Source: Sambucus nigra (Eukaryota; Streptophyta; Magnoliopsida; Dipsacales; Adoxaceae). From it: a stretch of 64,000 nucleotides of DNA. Within the stretch, counting starts at the first letter, position 1. Every line of letters begins with the position of its first letter. The notes under the pieces are model-generated. The model was not told the DNA's origin. It saw only the letters and a list, made by a program, of their open reading frames with translations, and did not search any database. This document shows positions 1 through 9,533 of the stretch, piece after piece. The stretch covers positions 99,083,967 to 99,147,966 of the forward strand of contig OX422216.1 in the NCBI GenBank assembly GCA_949130495.1, in the 5' to 3' direction. Made by a program: the position numbers and the translations under genes.

Positions 1-639
1 CCGATTGACAACTCAATGATGCATGTTCTCGATTTTAGAAGTTATTAGACTTTAGTCCTCAAATCATTGATTTTGTGAATAACTTCATGAATTAAACTTT
101 ATCCCATGAGCATATGCACTTTCCTTGTTATATTGTTTTGGTTTAAGATTTTTATAACTCGGTAATCTTTTGTTGCATTGTATATACTTACACCGAGTAA
201 GCTTTGTACCTTTCGTCGTTTGTGAGTGTATACACTATTCTTTCCTCTTTGAAAACGTTGAATTCGTCGGTAATCTCTCTATTCTTTCATTGATCGTTCA
301 TTAATTGAGTTTATATCTTGAAATGTATTACTTGATCATGATTTTCATATATTGTTTTGACTCGAGAATTGCGTAAACTTTATGAAATGATCATAGGCCT
401 TCTTTGTTATATCACCCATATTAGCCTTGACCTCGCCCTTACATGTTTACCCTCGTTAACCCCTTTGAGCCTAAATATAGCCTTTCTTTTCATAACCCAA
501 ATTCTCATAACCAACTCCAAATTGGAGTTTTAAACCATACATACACTTTCCATACCTTTGTGTGGAATGTTACTTGGGATTGAATGTTGTTGTTATGATG
601 TCGGTTGCAATTTTAGGCATATGAGAGTTTGACAAGTAA

Positions 640-752
640 AGTAAAGAAAGATGTGAAAAAGTGAAGAAAAAGAGAAAGCAAAAAAATAAAAAAAAATAAA
701 AAGCAGAAGAAAACATGAGAAAAAGAGGAAAAGAAAGAAAAGAGAAAGTTGT
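640..752 (+). repeat. Purine-rich (A/G) tract
   Basis: About 110 bases made almost only of A and G within the internal region of the Asp-primed element. It recurs at 62210-62320, where the A-run differs in length, and is the main indel between the two copies. Long ORFs read across it on the opposite strand are poly-Phe/Ser artefacts. Confidence 0.8.
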
Positions 753-1675
753 AAATGTTGTGTATAGTGTTCTGTAAGCTTTGATTACTCTCCCCGATGA
801 TATATCTAATGCTCGTTTGGAAGTTACTTTCCATTTTTGATATTGCCCGCATTTTCCCATTATCCCGAGTTTTCACCCCGAACACTTTGAATCCGTACAT
901 ACATTCCTTCGTTTCATACCCTAGCCAAACTTACATTACAACCCTATTAAAGTCCTATATGATCTTAGGTTCATGTAATTCAAAGGTTTAAATAGTTTTG
1001 ATAATCTGTGAAAATGCATTTCGCCTCTTTTAGTGTGCGGTATCCTTTCATTGAGATTACAGTTTTTCATTTTATATATAGCGTTCTTCATTTGTGACAT
1101 GTGAGCGGCCTAGTTTCCCTTTACATTTACTCCTTATGCCCGCATGTCCCGTGTGTTACCTCCCTGTTTCGAGTGAAATTCGCTTGATGAGCGTAATGCC
1201 CGTGAGGATTGAATGTATGCTTGCTTTGATTAGTATCCGATTTATATAAGTTTTTCGCCAAATCACACTATGCATGTGCTTTCCCCCTCCCACTTTTAAA
1301 GTTTCAATTCTATCAGGTGCATTCAACTTGTTAATAACAACGAACTTTAGCTTGAATTCGTTAAATATGCTAATAATATGTTTGAAATCTTTTTCGTTGT
1401 TATTGAGTTTGTCGCATGTTGGGTTGGGCATATTTTGAGGAAATTGTATGATGTTTGTGGGTTTCATCCCTGAAAACCCTCACGAGACAACACTCGTCCA
1501 CTAGGGTAACCTAGGGGTTTAACGGCTTATTGCATATGCTAAATGCAATCGTGCGCCCGCGAAAGTGGCCTTATCTTTTTATTACTTTTTCATCCCATTT
1601 TGTACTTGTATCCTGCTGTTGGTTTACTTGTAGTTCTTGTTGTTTCCTATTTCATTGCTAGGGACTAGCAATGTG

Positions 1676-1689
1676 TAAGTTAGGGGGTG
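1676..1689 (+). other. Polypurine tract before 3' LTR
   Basis: The sequence taagttagggggtg directly precedes the TG of the LTR at 1690. It is the expected plus-strand primer. The identical motif precedes the LTR at 63260 and also occurs a second time inside the element at 61391-61405. Confidence 0.8.
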
Positions 1690-2098
1690 TGATACGGCAT
1701 AAATATTTCGTATTTCACCCGTTAACGTACGCGTTATTAGCCCCCTCGGGTACCTTAATTCCTATATTTATGCTCGATAATCAGACAACCTCCATTTAAT
1801 ATGATAACATGCTATATGAGGTATATTTGGGCTTTTGTAGGGATTACAGGTGCTAAGTATGAAGCTGGATGCATTCCGGCGAAGTTCCGTACACAATCGC
1901 ACGCGCAAGGGCAATTTAGTCATTTTATAATTTGGGAAACTGGCCCAATGTCTTCACGGAAGTTGAAGACCTCTGAAAAAGTTCGCGTGGCCGCAAACGG
2001 TGCGCGATTCCGAGTCCGAACGAAGAAGTTACGGGCTTTTGAGCGGAAGAGAAAGACATCTCAACCAAAACAGGGGAAAGATTCAAGACCTGTAGGTC

Positions 2099-2237
2099 CG
2101 AATCGATTCGCCCCTTGCGAATCGATTCGGTTGGAGACAGTATGCCAGTTCCTCTGTTTTCGAATCGATTCGCCCCTCTAGCAGTCTCGAGATATTCTCC
2201 AACCGAATCGATTCGGCCCAATGCCAAATCGATTCGT
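2099..2237 (+). repeat. GAATCGATTC palindrome cluster in LTR
   Basis: Five exact or near-exact copies of the 10-bp palindrome GAATCGATTC lie within about 140 bp, mostly flanked by CC/CG and GCC/GG. Equivalent clusters are at 58899-59099 (eight copies) and 63669-63807 (five copies). The cluster is in U3, just upstream of the TATA-like box. Confidence 0.85.
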
Positions 2238-2298
2238 CCCGGCTGATATTTGTTTTTCTCCCCTTTTATTTACAATTTTGCCATGGGATTTGTTTTTC

Positions 2299-2306
2299 TA
2301 TAAATA
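2299..2306 (+). promoter_or_regulatory. TATA-like box of the LTR promoter
   Basis: The sequence tataaata is preceded by the palindrome cluster and followed by a pyrimidine-rich stretch. This fits a plant Pol II core promoter within an LTR. The same box is at 59160-59167 in the 5' LTR. Transcription start is not determined. Confidence 0.55.
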
Positions 2307-3155
2307 CTCTTTCTCTTCATTTTGAAGAGATCTCTTCATTTTGTCTTAGATTTTAGGGTTTGTAAACTTGGGAGATTTGCCCTACTCCTCTCTTGTACTC
2401 TTTGTTTTGTAAGTTGTACCTTAACCTTTTCTTCCTTAATATAGTTATTTTAGTTGTTTTCCTTGCTTTCTTTCCATTTTCCATGCCTAGATAAGTTTAT
2501 TATTGTTATTTATTGCTTTTATAGTGTAATATTAGTGTAAATTAGTTTATTTCCATGATTTGTCCGTAGATAAATAGGTTTGGGATTGTGTTCCGCCATT
2601 TACGGGTTTGGACCTCAAAAGTTAGGTTTTGTGTAAAATTGCATTTAATTGAAACCTCGTGTATTAAAGTCGAATTATTATGCGTTTAACTTTCTTTGTC
2701 ATGCAACGTTAGTGTTTATAGCGATAATCCGAATTTAATCCGCGTGTGACCATTTTTTCGTTAAATGTTTAATCTCGCAACTTTGGATCGAATTCCTTAT
2801 TGTGTGATTCGATTAAATTGTTTTTGAGCCTTAACTTTGATTAGTAGTTGTTTTGATCCGTGTGGTAGAATGCGATCCCGATCCTCGCTTTACTTTTGTG
2901 TAGCGTAACTTATTCTTTTCTTTTTCCACCATAACCACCCATCACCTTTTCATTTATTTATTTTACACTTTTATTCCAGAAGTAATTAAACAATTAAAGT
3001 TTAAAATTCAATCACTCCCTGTGGATTTCTTACGATACCCGACTTACAGCTGTGCTTGCTTGTCAAGTGTAGTTGTAGTTTAGGTTTTTTGCATCGCGAC
3101 GGCGAAACACACGACGATTGTGTCCTCACACGAACACACTTTTACCGCTCGATCA

Positions 3156-3160
3156 TCGAA
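3156..3160. repeat. Target site duplication tcgaa (right side, copy A)
   Basis: The five bases tcgaa follow the 3' LTR of copy A. The same five bases precede the 5' LTR of copy B at 58483-58487, as though both were flanks of one insertion. Confidence 0.6.
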
Positions 3161-3488
3161 CCGGATCGATTTTCCAAGCGAACTGATTCGGTTTGCTGGC
3201 CTATCTAGATTTTGTTTACGCGCTGTTTTGACCAGTTAGAGTTCGAGGAATGAGCATGGGGGCTTATGGGATAGAGTGAAACTACTGAGGAATATTTTCA
3301 AGGTTTAGTACGTGTGTTAGGCCAACGGCTTCATGGGTTCGGGTGAGATGAAACAGGAATTCAAGTGAGTGAACACTTATATGTATAATCAGGAAGTCGG
3401 TTCGGGCTTCGGGATTGGTGAACTCGTCTACTGTGACAATTGCGTACGACGTCAGTACTTTATACATATACATATTGGGGTGACTTGA

Positions 3489-3524
<36 letters not shown>
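3489..3524. repeat. Compound (AT)n(GT)n microsatellite
   Basis: An AT dinucleotide run passes directly into a GT run. The tract is uninterrupted and so likely length-variable. Confidence 0.95.
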
Positions 3525-4954
3525 TGCTAGTTTGTATTGAACATACCTACTCGGTAGTGCTATCGTTAAGAGGTTGGGCGTAGCGGGCAGTCCACCCTAG
3601 CGTTGACCAATAGGTGTTGGACTAATTCTCCAGGTCATATTACTGTTGCATGACCACTATTCGAGTGTGTTTGGAGATCGGTTGGGCGTGATGTGGTATG
3701 GTTGCGACCCCCGAACGTATGTTTATGGCCGCCTCCATTGTTTATGTTTACGTTTTTGGGATTAGTGATGAGATTTCGACATGGTGGCTTAATGTAATGT
3801 GTGGTATGCCTGGAGCCTGATAACAAACAAAGGATGCATCCACGAGGTCTCAGCTCTGGGGATGCAGTTATACGTATATAGCGAGTGATATATATGTACG
3901 TGTACGAGATGTGATATGTCGTTATACGTTTATTTATAGCACATGCGTAACTATGTTATAATATTGTGTAATATTTGTATATAGCGCGGGAGTAGCTATG
4001 TTATTATATTGTGAGTATATCTATGTATAGCGTGGATATAATAATGTTATTGTATTTGCGTGTACCTCTAATTATGGCAAGTGTGCAACTATGTTATTGT
4101 TTATAAAAGTGTGCCTAGTGAGGATAGCATTTGGTTAGCTAATGATGACTATTAGTGGGATGGGCTTAGATAGCAGTTGTTGCCCTAATTAGACTGGGTA
4201 GCATAATTAGGATAATAAAATGAATGCATTAGCTGCGCACTATAAATGAGAGGTGAGGTGTTTATAGTACTGGTAAATTAATTGTGAAAGTAAGACACTA
4301 TTTGTTTTATTAATATAAAGCATTTAATTACTTGCAAAATATTTTCAAACGTTTTCGAGCTTTGTACCGTGGGAAAATCTCTTTTCTCGTTTTTCTTTAA
4401 AAACCTCACGTGTGCAGCACCAGCAGCGACGACAGTGGTAAATTGAGAGTGCACTTGCATTCAATGTCCAAACTTATTTAATTAAATTCCAATTTTATGT
4501 CCAGTTTTAATTTAAAACCCCAAAACATGCATCTAATTATGGTTGACAGTAATATGAATTATCTAGCATGCAAACCAAAACAATAACAAAACAGATTTGA
4601 GGAAAAATCCCCAACATGGGCAAAACCATTTTATTTCTCTATTACTGTAAACCTCCAACTTACATGTACATAGAAGAAATACACATTTGTGACGATAAAT
4701 ACCCTCACGTGTCGGTTCGAAGTCTTCAGCAAGAGATTTTGCAAGAGCTCCAATGGTTAGCAATGGAGACAACCTTCTTCTCCACAAGTTTTACTCCAGA
4801 ATGAGTAATATCTTAAGAATGATTCACATAAATGATTTCGGATGTTTAAGTGAATAAAAAAGGGTTTAAAAGCCTAAAAGATAAAGTCTTAAAGTGCATC
4901 AGATATGCAGAGGTGGAGTTTTGAAAGACTTGAAAGACCTAATTTTGTAACAGG

Positions 4955-4964
4955 TATTTATAAG
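4955..4964 (-). promoter_or_regulatory. TATA-like box, minus-strand Copia LTR
   Basis: On the minus strand the sequence is CTTATAAATA, about 27 bp downstream of the motif cluster at 4991-5190. It is a plausible LTR core promoter; no start site is known. Confidence 0.45.
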
Positions 4965-4990
4965 CTGAATAAAAAGTTGAGGCGACGCGT

Positions 4991-5190
4991 GTCGTTCAAA
5001 TGACATCTCTATGTCATTTAAACGACATTAGATGTCGATACCAACGACATAAGAAACGACCCTAAAAGTGAAAAGCAGTATGGGTTCGTTTGAAGCAGTA
5101 AAGAAATGACCCTTCGAGCAACCCTTCAAACGACATTGCATGTCATTAGAAGCTGTCATTTGAACAACTTATCAATGTCGTTTGAACGAC
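4991..5190 (-). repeat. GTCGTT-NN-AACGAC motif cluster
   Basis: About ten full or half copies of the imperfect palindrome GTCGTT(TG/CA)AACGAC are spread over 200 bp, with variants such as GACAT/ATGTC. It occupies the same position relative to the TATA-like box as the palindrome clusters in the other LTR families of this window. Confidence 0.7.
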
Positions 5191-5585
5191 AGGAGCGAAA
5201 AATATTATTTTATAAAAGCTCGCCTACAGGTCTTAAAAAATTATATCTGAATTAGAAAAACGCCTCATTTTGATAAAAATATTTTATAAAAAATATCCCA
5301 AATAAATACGTGAACATTAATAACTCAAATTAAACATTATTTCTTTTAGCGTAGTTGAGTTAGTGGGAATGGTGGAGATCAGTTGAAGATGCACAACACA
5401 CGATGTCAATGATGGGTGCGTGTTGATGATACGTGATGCTAAGGATTTAGATGATGGACGTCAAGGTTGAACGTGTGAAGACGTGCCAAAATATAACGGC
5501 ATACGACATACTAATTATGATCTAGGACAATACATAAATTCCTAGATTCTAAACGAATATTTATAAAACATGTCCCCTATAGACA

Positions 5586-7853
5586 AATCTTCCCCTATAT
5601 TTATGCCGGTACATTCATAACAAATCCGAATTATGCATCCCCCCAAAAAATTAAGACATACAATCTAATATTCCCCAAAACCCATAAATGGAAATATCAA
5701 AGTACATGTCTTCAAAATCTTCAACATCTTCAAAACGTCAATTCTCCAACGTTTCTTTGTCAACATCAGGGTGTGCTAAAATAACGATCCTCAATTTGTA
5801 TCTACACACATGTGACAAGAAACAAATACTCGTGACGCGCAAATATAATGATAAGCATAGTATCAAGATCAATTAAGCCATAAGCAAATCATTTAATCAA
5901 ACAAACAAATCTACTCTCCCATAATTTGTTCTCCCCCTTTTTATGATGTCCCCAAATAGACAAATAAGAAGAAACATAGCAATGCATACGGAGAGTGTCA
6001 GTGTCACAAGGTAATAAACTTCTCTTTTTTAAATTTTTAATTTTTTTCTTACAAAAAAATATACAACAAAGAATCACACCATAAAAGAACACTAAGATAA
6101 CCAAGTCGATGATAACGTAAATGAAGGGGTGTGATCAAATTTGATAGGAAAATCAATGCAAACAATCATAACATATGTGCACAACGAATTTTGTATACTC
6201 CTAATGAATGAACTCAAAATCGTCCTTAGGTATACAAATGTTGAATTTAAATGATACTAACTCAATCTAATCAACAAATCAAAATCTAAAATGATTTTCA
6301 CACCAATAACGTCTAAAACTATGTAATGTTTTTTCAAGACTTTGTCAGGACGTGCAAACCCGTTGATTTATTTCCAACCAAACTCCCTCAAATATAATAA
6401 TCATCATATTTTTTTATTCATTTTTTTCTTGTGAATAATCATATCAAGCTAAACTAGTTTGGCCTTGGCTACTTTTTATAATGCCACACTTTTTTGGCTC
6501 TTTTCAAAATCTTTTGGGCCTTGGCTACTTTTTACAGTGCCACACTTTTTTTAGGTCCGATTCAAACGGTGGCTTTCACGACTAGTTAATTTTACTCTCG
6601 CAGTCATTTTTCGTGAACACTCATCATTTTTTCAATTTAAGCAATATGTATCCTCACGACAAACGGTTCTTACATGCACACATCCTCCTACGTCTTATTA
6701 CTCATATATGACAAAAGTGAGAGGAGACCAAACTCAAATATGCATGAGATGTCAAACATTCATACAAACTCGTGCATGTGTGCAATGATGGTATATATAC
6801 AAAGTCAAATCCAAATGCAAATCAACTTCGAAACAACCCATTTAGTCAGTGATTGAAATCATTCAACGCATCAACAATTATGACCAAATGTCCTATCCAC
6901 ATGGATAATGACATGATGAGGGTCCAAGCACACCAATATGCCATATCAAACATGAAAACTCATGACACAAAAATAAATCGATTTTTTTAAAAATATTTTT
7001 TACCCAAAAATAAAATCTTTTTGTATTTTTTAAAAATATATGAAACCAAAAATCTTTTTATTTTTTTCAAAATTTGTTTATCAAAATAAAATCTTTTTGT
7101 ATTTTTCAAATAAGACTCAAATAAATGAAAAATATAATACTAAGAGATACACATGTCATAACACTAGCAAGATATATATCATGAAGCAAAGATTAGCTTA
7201 TGACTAACACAATCATCCATAAGAAATAGCATGTGAAGCATCATATACTAGCATGTGAGAATCAACCAAATAAGCATTTAGCATCTCCAAAATAAATTTC
7301 CTAACCCAAACAGGTGTATACCTAACAAATTTACGGGTTTTGAAAACCGACAGGACACTACGTTTAAATTTCCTAGGGTCTTGTCTAAGATCATACAAAA
7401 ATGCCTAAGGTGATCTTTCATACTACAATGCGAACATGTCTAAACACGATAAGGAATAGGACCTTTAGGTTGACTTTTTCTAACAACCTAGGATGCAGAT
7501 GAAGCTCTTAAACAAACTATGTTTTTGGCTTTAACATTTGAAACACTAGAATAAGATAAGCTACTACCATCACTACTGGAATCGCTTAAATCATTTTTCA
7601 ACTTCAAAATTTTGGACTCAAGCAAAGACTTAGACTCCTCAAATTTTAAGGACTCCTTCTTTAAATTTTCAATTACCCCTAAAAGGATATCTCGCTCCCA
7701 CTCAATGTGAGCAAACTTATCCCTAAGAGTCTTCTCACGTGCCTTAAATTCATTAATCAAAATATTTTCTTCAACGACACTAACCCTAGAATTCTTAAAG
7801 TCCTCTAACTCTTTTTTCTAAAATAATGACTCTATTCTCACTCTCTTCCCTGT
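5586..7853 (-). mobile_element. Internal 3' half of a Copia element, minus strand, decayed
   Basis: On the minus strand this holds the end of a Copia-type gag (7393-7853) and then about 1.8 kb of AT-rich non-coding sequence up to a polypurine tract and LTR start at 5585. Organisation and short phrases match the Copia element at 24.9-26.8 kb plus 55.8-56.1 kb: coiled gag tail, CCHC knuckle, long untranslated region, PPT, LTR. No protease, integrase or reverse transcriptase region is seen. The 5' half and 5' LTR are missing; the element appears cut off at about 7853. Confidence 0.65.
7393..7853 (-). pseudogene. Copia gag C-terminal remnant with CCHC knuckle
   Basis: An open stretch on the minus strand (7760-7488) encodes a Glu/Lys/Leu-rich coiled-coil segment followed by a Ser/Asp-rich stretch. 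It is comparable to the coiled tail of the gag at 24.9-25.1 kb. Further along, in another frame at 7436-7393, is CSHCSMKDHLRHFC, a CX2CX4HX4C zinc knuckle aligning with CSHCKRRGHLREFC in that same gag. The change of frame and stops between the two parts make it a pseudogene. It would have been the nucleocapsid part of a structural protein of retrotransposon particles. Confidence 0.65.
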
Positions 7854-7855
7854 AA

Positions 7856-7980
7856 CTACACCAAAAGGCTAAATTGTCACCTTTGGGCCGGCCAGCCTTA
7901 TCACCGTCATTGACCGTGATAAAAAAAAATATGCATTTTTTTTACGGTCAAAGACCTTGACAGGTCCGTGATAACTTTCT
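7856..7980. repeat. Possible transposon terminus (CACTA-like)
   Basis: The Copia remnant stops at actacaccaaaa, followed by repeated short motifs around ccgtcattgaccgtgat and tacggtcaaagacc. A CACTA-like TIR followed by subterminal repeats is the closest pattern I know. Its subterminal motif differs from that at the 3' end of the CACTA element at 12.4-12.8 kb, so pairing the two is doubtful. Confidence 0.3.
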
Positions 7981-8013
7981 CAGTAAAAAAATCCCACCGC
8001 CTCTTTTTTCCCA

Positions 8014-8017
<4 letters not shown>

Positions 8018-8045
<28 letters not shown>

Positions 8046-8335
8046 CTTTGTATATATGTGTCTATGTATATGTGTGTGTGTATGTGTGTATAGAACTATA
8101 TGTGTATGTGTGTAGAACTGCGTGTGTGTGCAGGTGGGGGTGGGGGTGCGTGTGGAGGGGTGATGGGCAGTGGGGGCAGAGGGGGGGGAGTGATGGGTGG
8201 CAGTGGGGGATGGGGGAGGGTGTGTGTGTGTGTGTGTATAGGTGTGTGGGGACGGAGGTGGCAGTGGGGGGGGGGGTAGGGGGTTGAGTGTGGGGGGGGG
8301 GGAGAGTATGTGTGTGATGGGGGGAGGTGAGAGAA
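8018..8335. repeat. (CT)n, (GT)n and G-rich low-complexity block
   Basis: A CT run (to about 8045) leads into GT/TAGT repeats and then about 200 bp of G-rich sequence on the plus strand, with many runs of four to nine G. Apparent ORFs here are Pro/His/Thr or Gly/Trp artefacts of the repeats. Many G-runs within short spacing make it a strong G-quadruplex candidate. Confidence 0.9.
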
Positions 8336-8616
8336 TCAATTTGGGAAGGTGAGAGAATCAATTTGTGTTTCGTTTTGGTGTAAGATATTTTAGTGTGTTA
8401 TTTTCAATTTGGGGATCAATATGTGGAATGTCACATGTGCGTGTATGATTTCGAAAATAGTATCAATGTTATTTGTGGACTTTATACTTTGCCCAAATAG
8501 TGTTACCATCCCCTTAGCTCCTTATGAAATGGACTGAAACATATGAAATGATCTAAACATTAATAACCTTTTTAATTTGTATACATTATAATTCTATAGG
8601 ACCCGTTTCTCTAAAT

Positions 8617-8752
8617 TGAAATTGAATTCTAATTGGTATTGATATTGGTATAAATTGGTATAAATTGAAATTAAATTTGAATTGGTATTGATATTGGTAT
8701 AAATTAGTATAAATTGAAATTGAATTTGAATTGGTATTGATATTGGTATAAG
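8617..8752. repeat. 49-bp tandem repeat, about 2.7 copies
   Basis: The phrase aattggtattgatattggta recurs at 8631, 8680 and 8729, giving an exact 49-bp spacing. The unit is AT-rich with a shorter internal repeat (ttggtataaa). No coding potential. Confidence 0.85.
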
Positions 8753-8873
8753 TTTTAGTTCTATCCGCACTTTAAATTAAATGAAACATACTTTAAATTA
8801 CATTATTAAATTAAATCTCTCGAATTGTGATAAGACATAATTAAATGAAACATACTTTAAATTACATATAGTG

Positions 8874-8921
8874 CACATAGATACTAGCCTTGTAGTTCTT
8901 ATGCGTACGCATTCAATAGCC
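8874..8921. repeat. Dispersed direct repeat containing palindrome atgcgtacgcat
   Basis: About 40 bp ending in cttatgcgtacgcattcaat recur at 9386-9425 with two or three mismatches. The core atgcgtacgcat is a perfect 12-bp palindrome. The two copies bracket about 470 bp of non-coding sequence that contains the inverted repeat at 9107-9140. Confidence 0.7.
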
Positions 8922-9106
8922 CTTAGACCCATTCGAGAGACATTACCCCTGTAATGAGATCTCTCGAAATATCCCGTTTGAAAAGTTTGGGACGGCATAG
9001 TTTTTGTATAATAATATTCTTAGTGGCTTAAACTTGTTACTTTTGGAGGAAGTTCTGCAGTCATATCTTAATGTTCTCTGGGTACATACTAGATGATGCG
9101 ATGTTA

Positions 9107-9140
9107 AGTGTTATTTCAATTGATAAATTGAAATAACACT
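9107..9140. repeat. Perfect 15-bp inverted repeat with 4-nt loop
   Basis: The arms agtgttatttcaatt and aattgaaataacact are exact reverse complements, separated by gata. It is not followed by a T-run, and no gene ends here. It may be a remnant of a small foldback or MITE-type element. Confidence 0.8.
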
Positions 9141-9385
9141 CACACTTGCGAATCTAAGTCGTGTACTTGGAGAACTATGGGGATATGCTGTCGAATTTTC
9201 TTCAAATTGGAACAATGTGCATGAGCTGTTAAGTATATTACAGAAATATGCGGTCTCGAATGGAATAGGACCACTCATACTTTAGAGGAGATGGAAGAAA
9301 TAGTAATTAATATTATAAATTAAATTTTAATTTCAATTTCAAATTAAAAATGAATTTGAATTTGAATGCATGAATAGATTTACGC

Positions 9386-9425
9386 ATAGAAACTAGCCTT
9401 CTAGTTCTTATGCGTACGCATTCAA
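9386..9425. repeat. Second copy of the atgcgtacgcat direct repeat
   Basis: Near-identical to 8880-8921; see that entry. It lies about 110 bp upstream of the CACTA transposase remnant. Confidence 0.7.
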
Positions 9426-9533
9426 TTAGTGATTATTTATACTAATGGGAACTAAATATTCACACTTTTGTTTATGCTAATCCACGAATATACGCTTCTT
9501 ACCCATAATAAGTGATTGTTTGTAGTAGCTGTG

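Larger units (their letters stand above)
1..3155 (+). mobile_element. 3' part of a non-autonomous Asp-primed LTR retrotransposon (copy A)
   Basis: This segment is the distal internal region (1-1689) and the complete 3' LTR (1690-3155) of an LTR retrotransposon whose 5' part is off the window. The same family is present at 58488-64000, where the 5' LTR, primer site and first ORF are visible, so the missing part can be inferred from that copy. No gag, protease, reverse transcriptase or integrase similarity is seen in the internal region, so the element is non-autonomous. The tRNA-Asp-type primer site of the other copy places it near the Athila/Tat branch of Ty3/gypsy elements; that placement is inference because no pol gene is available. 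Bases 1-2430 recur at 61575-64000 with only a handful of substitutions. Confidence 0.85.
1690..3155 (+). repeat. 3' LTR of Asp-primed element, copy A (1466 bp)
   Basis: The LTR starts tgatacggcataaat and ends gctcgatca. Both boundaries were set by alignment with the 5' LTR at 58488-60039. It contains a cluster of GAATCGATTC palindromes and a TATA-like box about 60 bp downstream of that cluster. Relative to the 5' LTR it has a deletion of roughly 70 bp whose ends lie in two copies of the palindromic motif. It is nearly identical to the partial LTR at 63260-64000. Confidence 0.9.
3156..4270. repeat. Degenerate LTR-like remnant, no gene
   Basis: No coding region is seen. The stretch has degenerate GATTCGG-type motifs near its left end, and a composition and phrase structure resembling the LTRs of the chromovirus elsewhere in the window, with repeated short TATAGC-like segments around 3870-4080. 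I infer an old LTR into which the Asp-primed element inserted, but boundaries cannot be set and similarity was judged only by eye. Confidence 0.3.
4271..5585 (-). repeat. LTR of a minus-strand Copia element (left boundary unsure)
   Basis: Read on the minus strand, an LTR begins TGTCTATAGGGG at 5585, immediately after a polypurine tract (5586-5602). The junction layout (accggcata...agggg then TG) matches the 3' LTR junction of the Copia element at 56100-56121, which identifies it as an LTR start. Within it are a cluster of GTCGTTTGAACGAC-type motifs and a TATA-like box. The far end was not found; 4271 is only an approximate limit where the sequence stops looking LTR-like. Confidence 0.5.

Noticed and set aside
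1156..1467. 103-codon minus-strand ORF repeated at 62726-63037
   Set aside because: Conserved only because the two regions are near-identical duplicates. No recognisable motif, and it lies in the untranslated part of the element.
1801..2181. 126-codon ORF repeated at 63371-63751
   Set aside because: Sits in LTR U3 and runs through the palindrome cluster. The related 5' LTR breaks it. No domain.
7980..8361. Pro/Thr/His-rich ORFs of up to 119 codons
   Set aside because: Direct translation of CT/GT microsatellites and G-runs.
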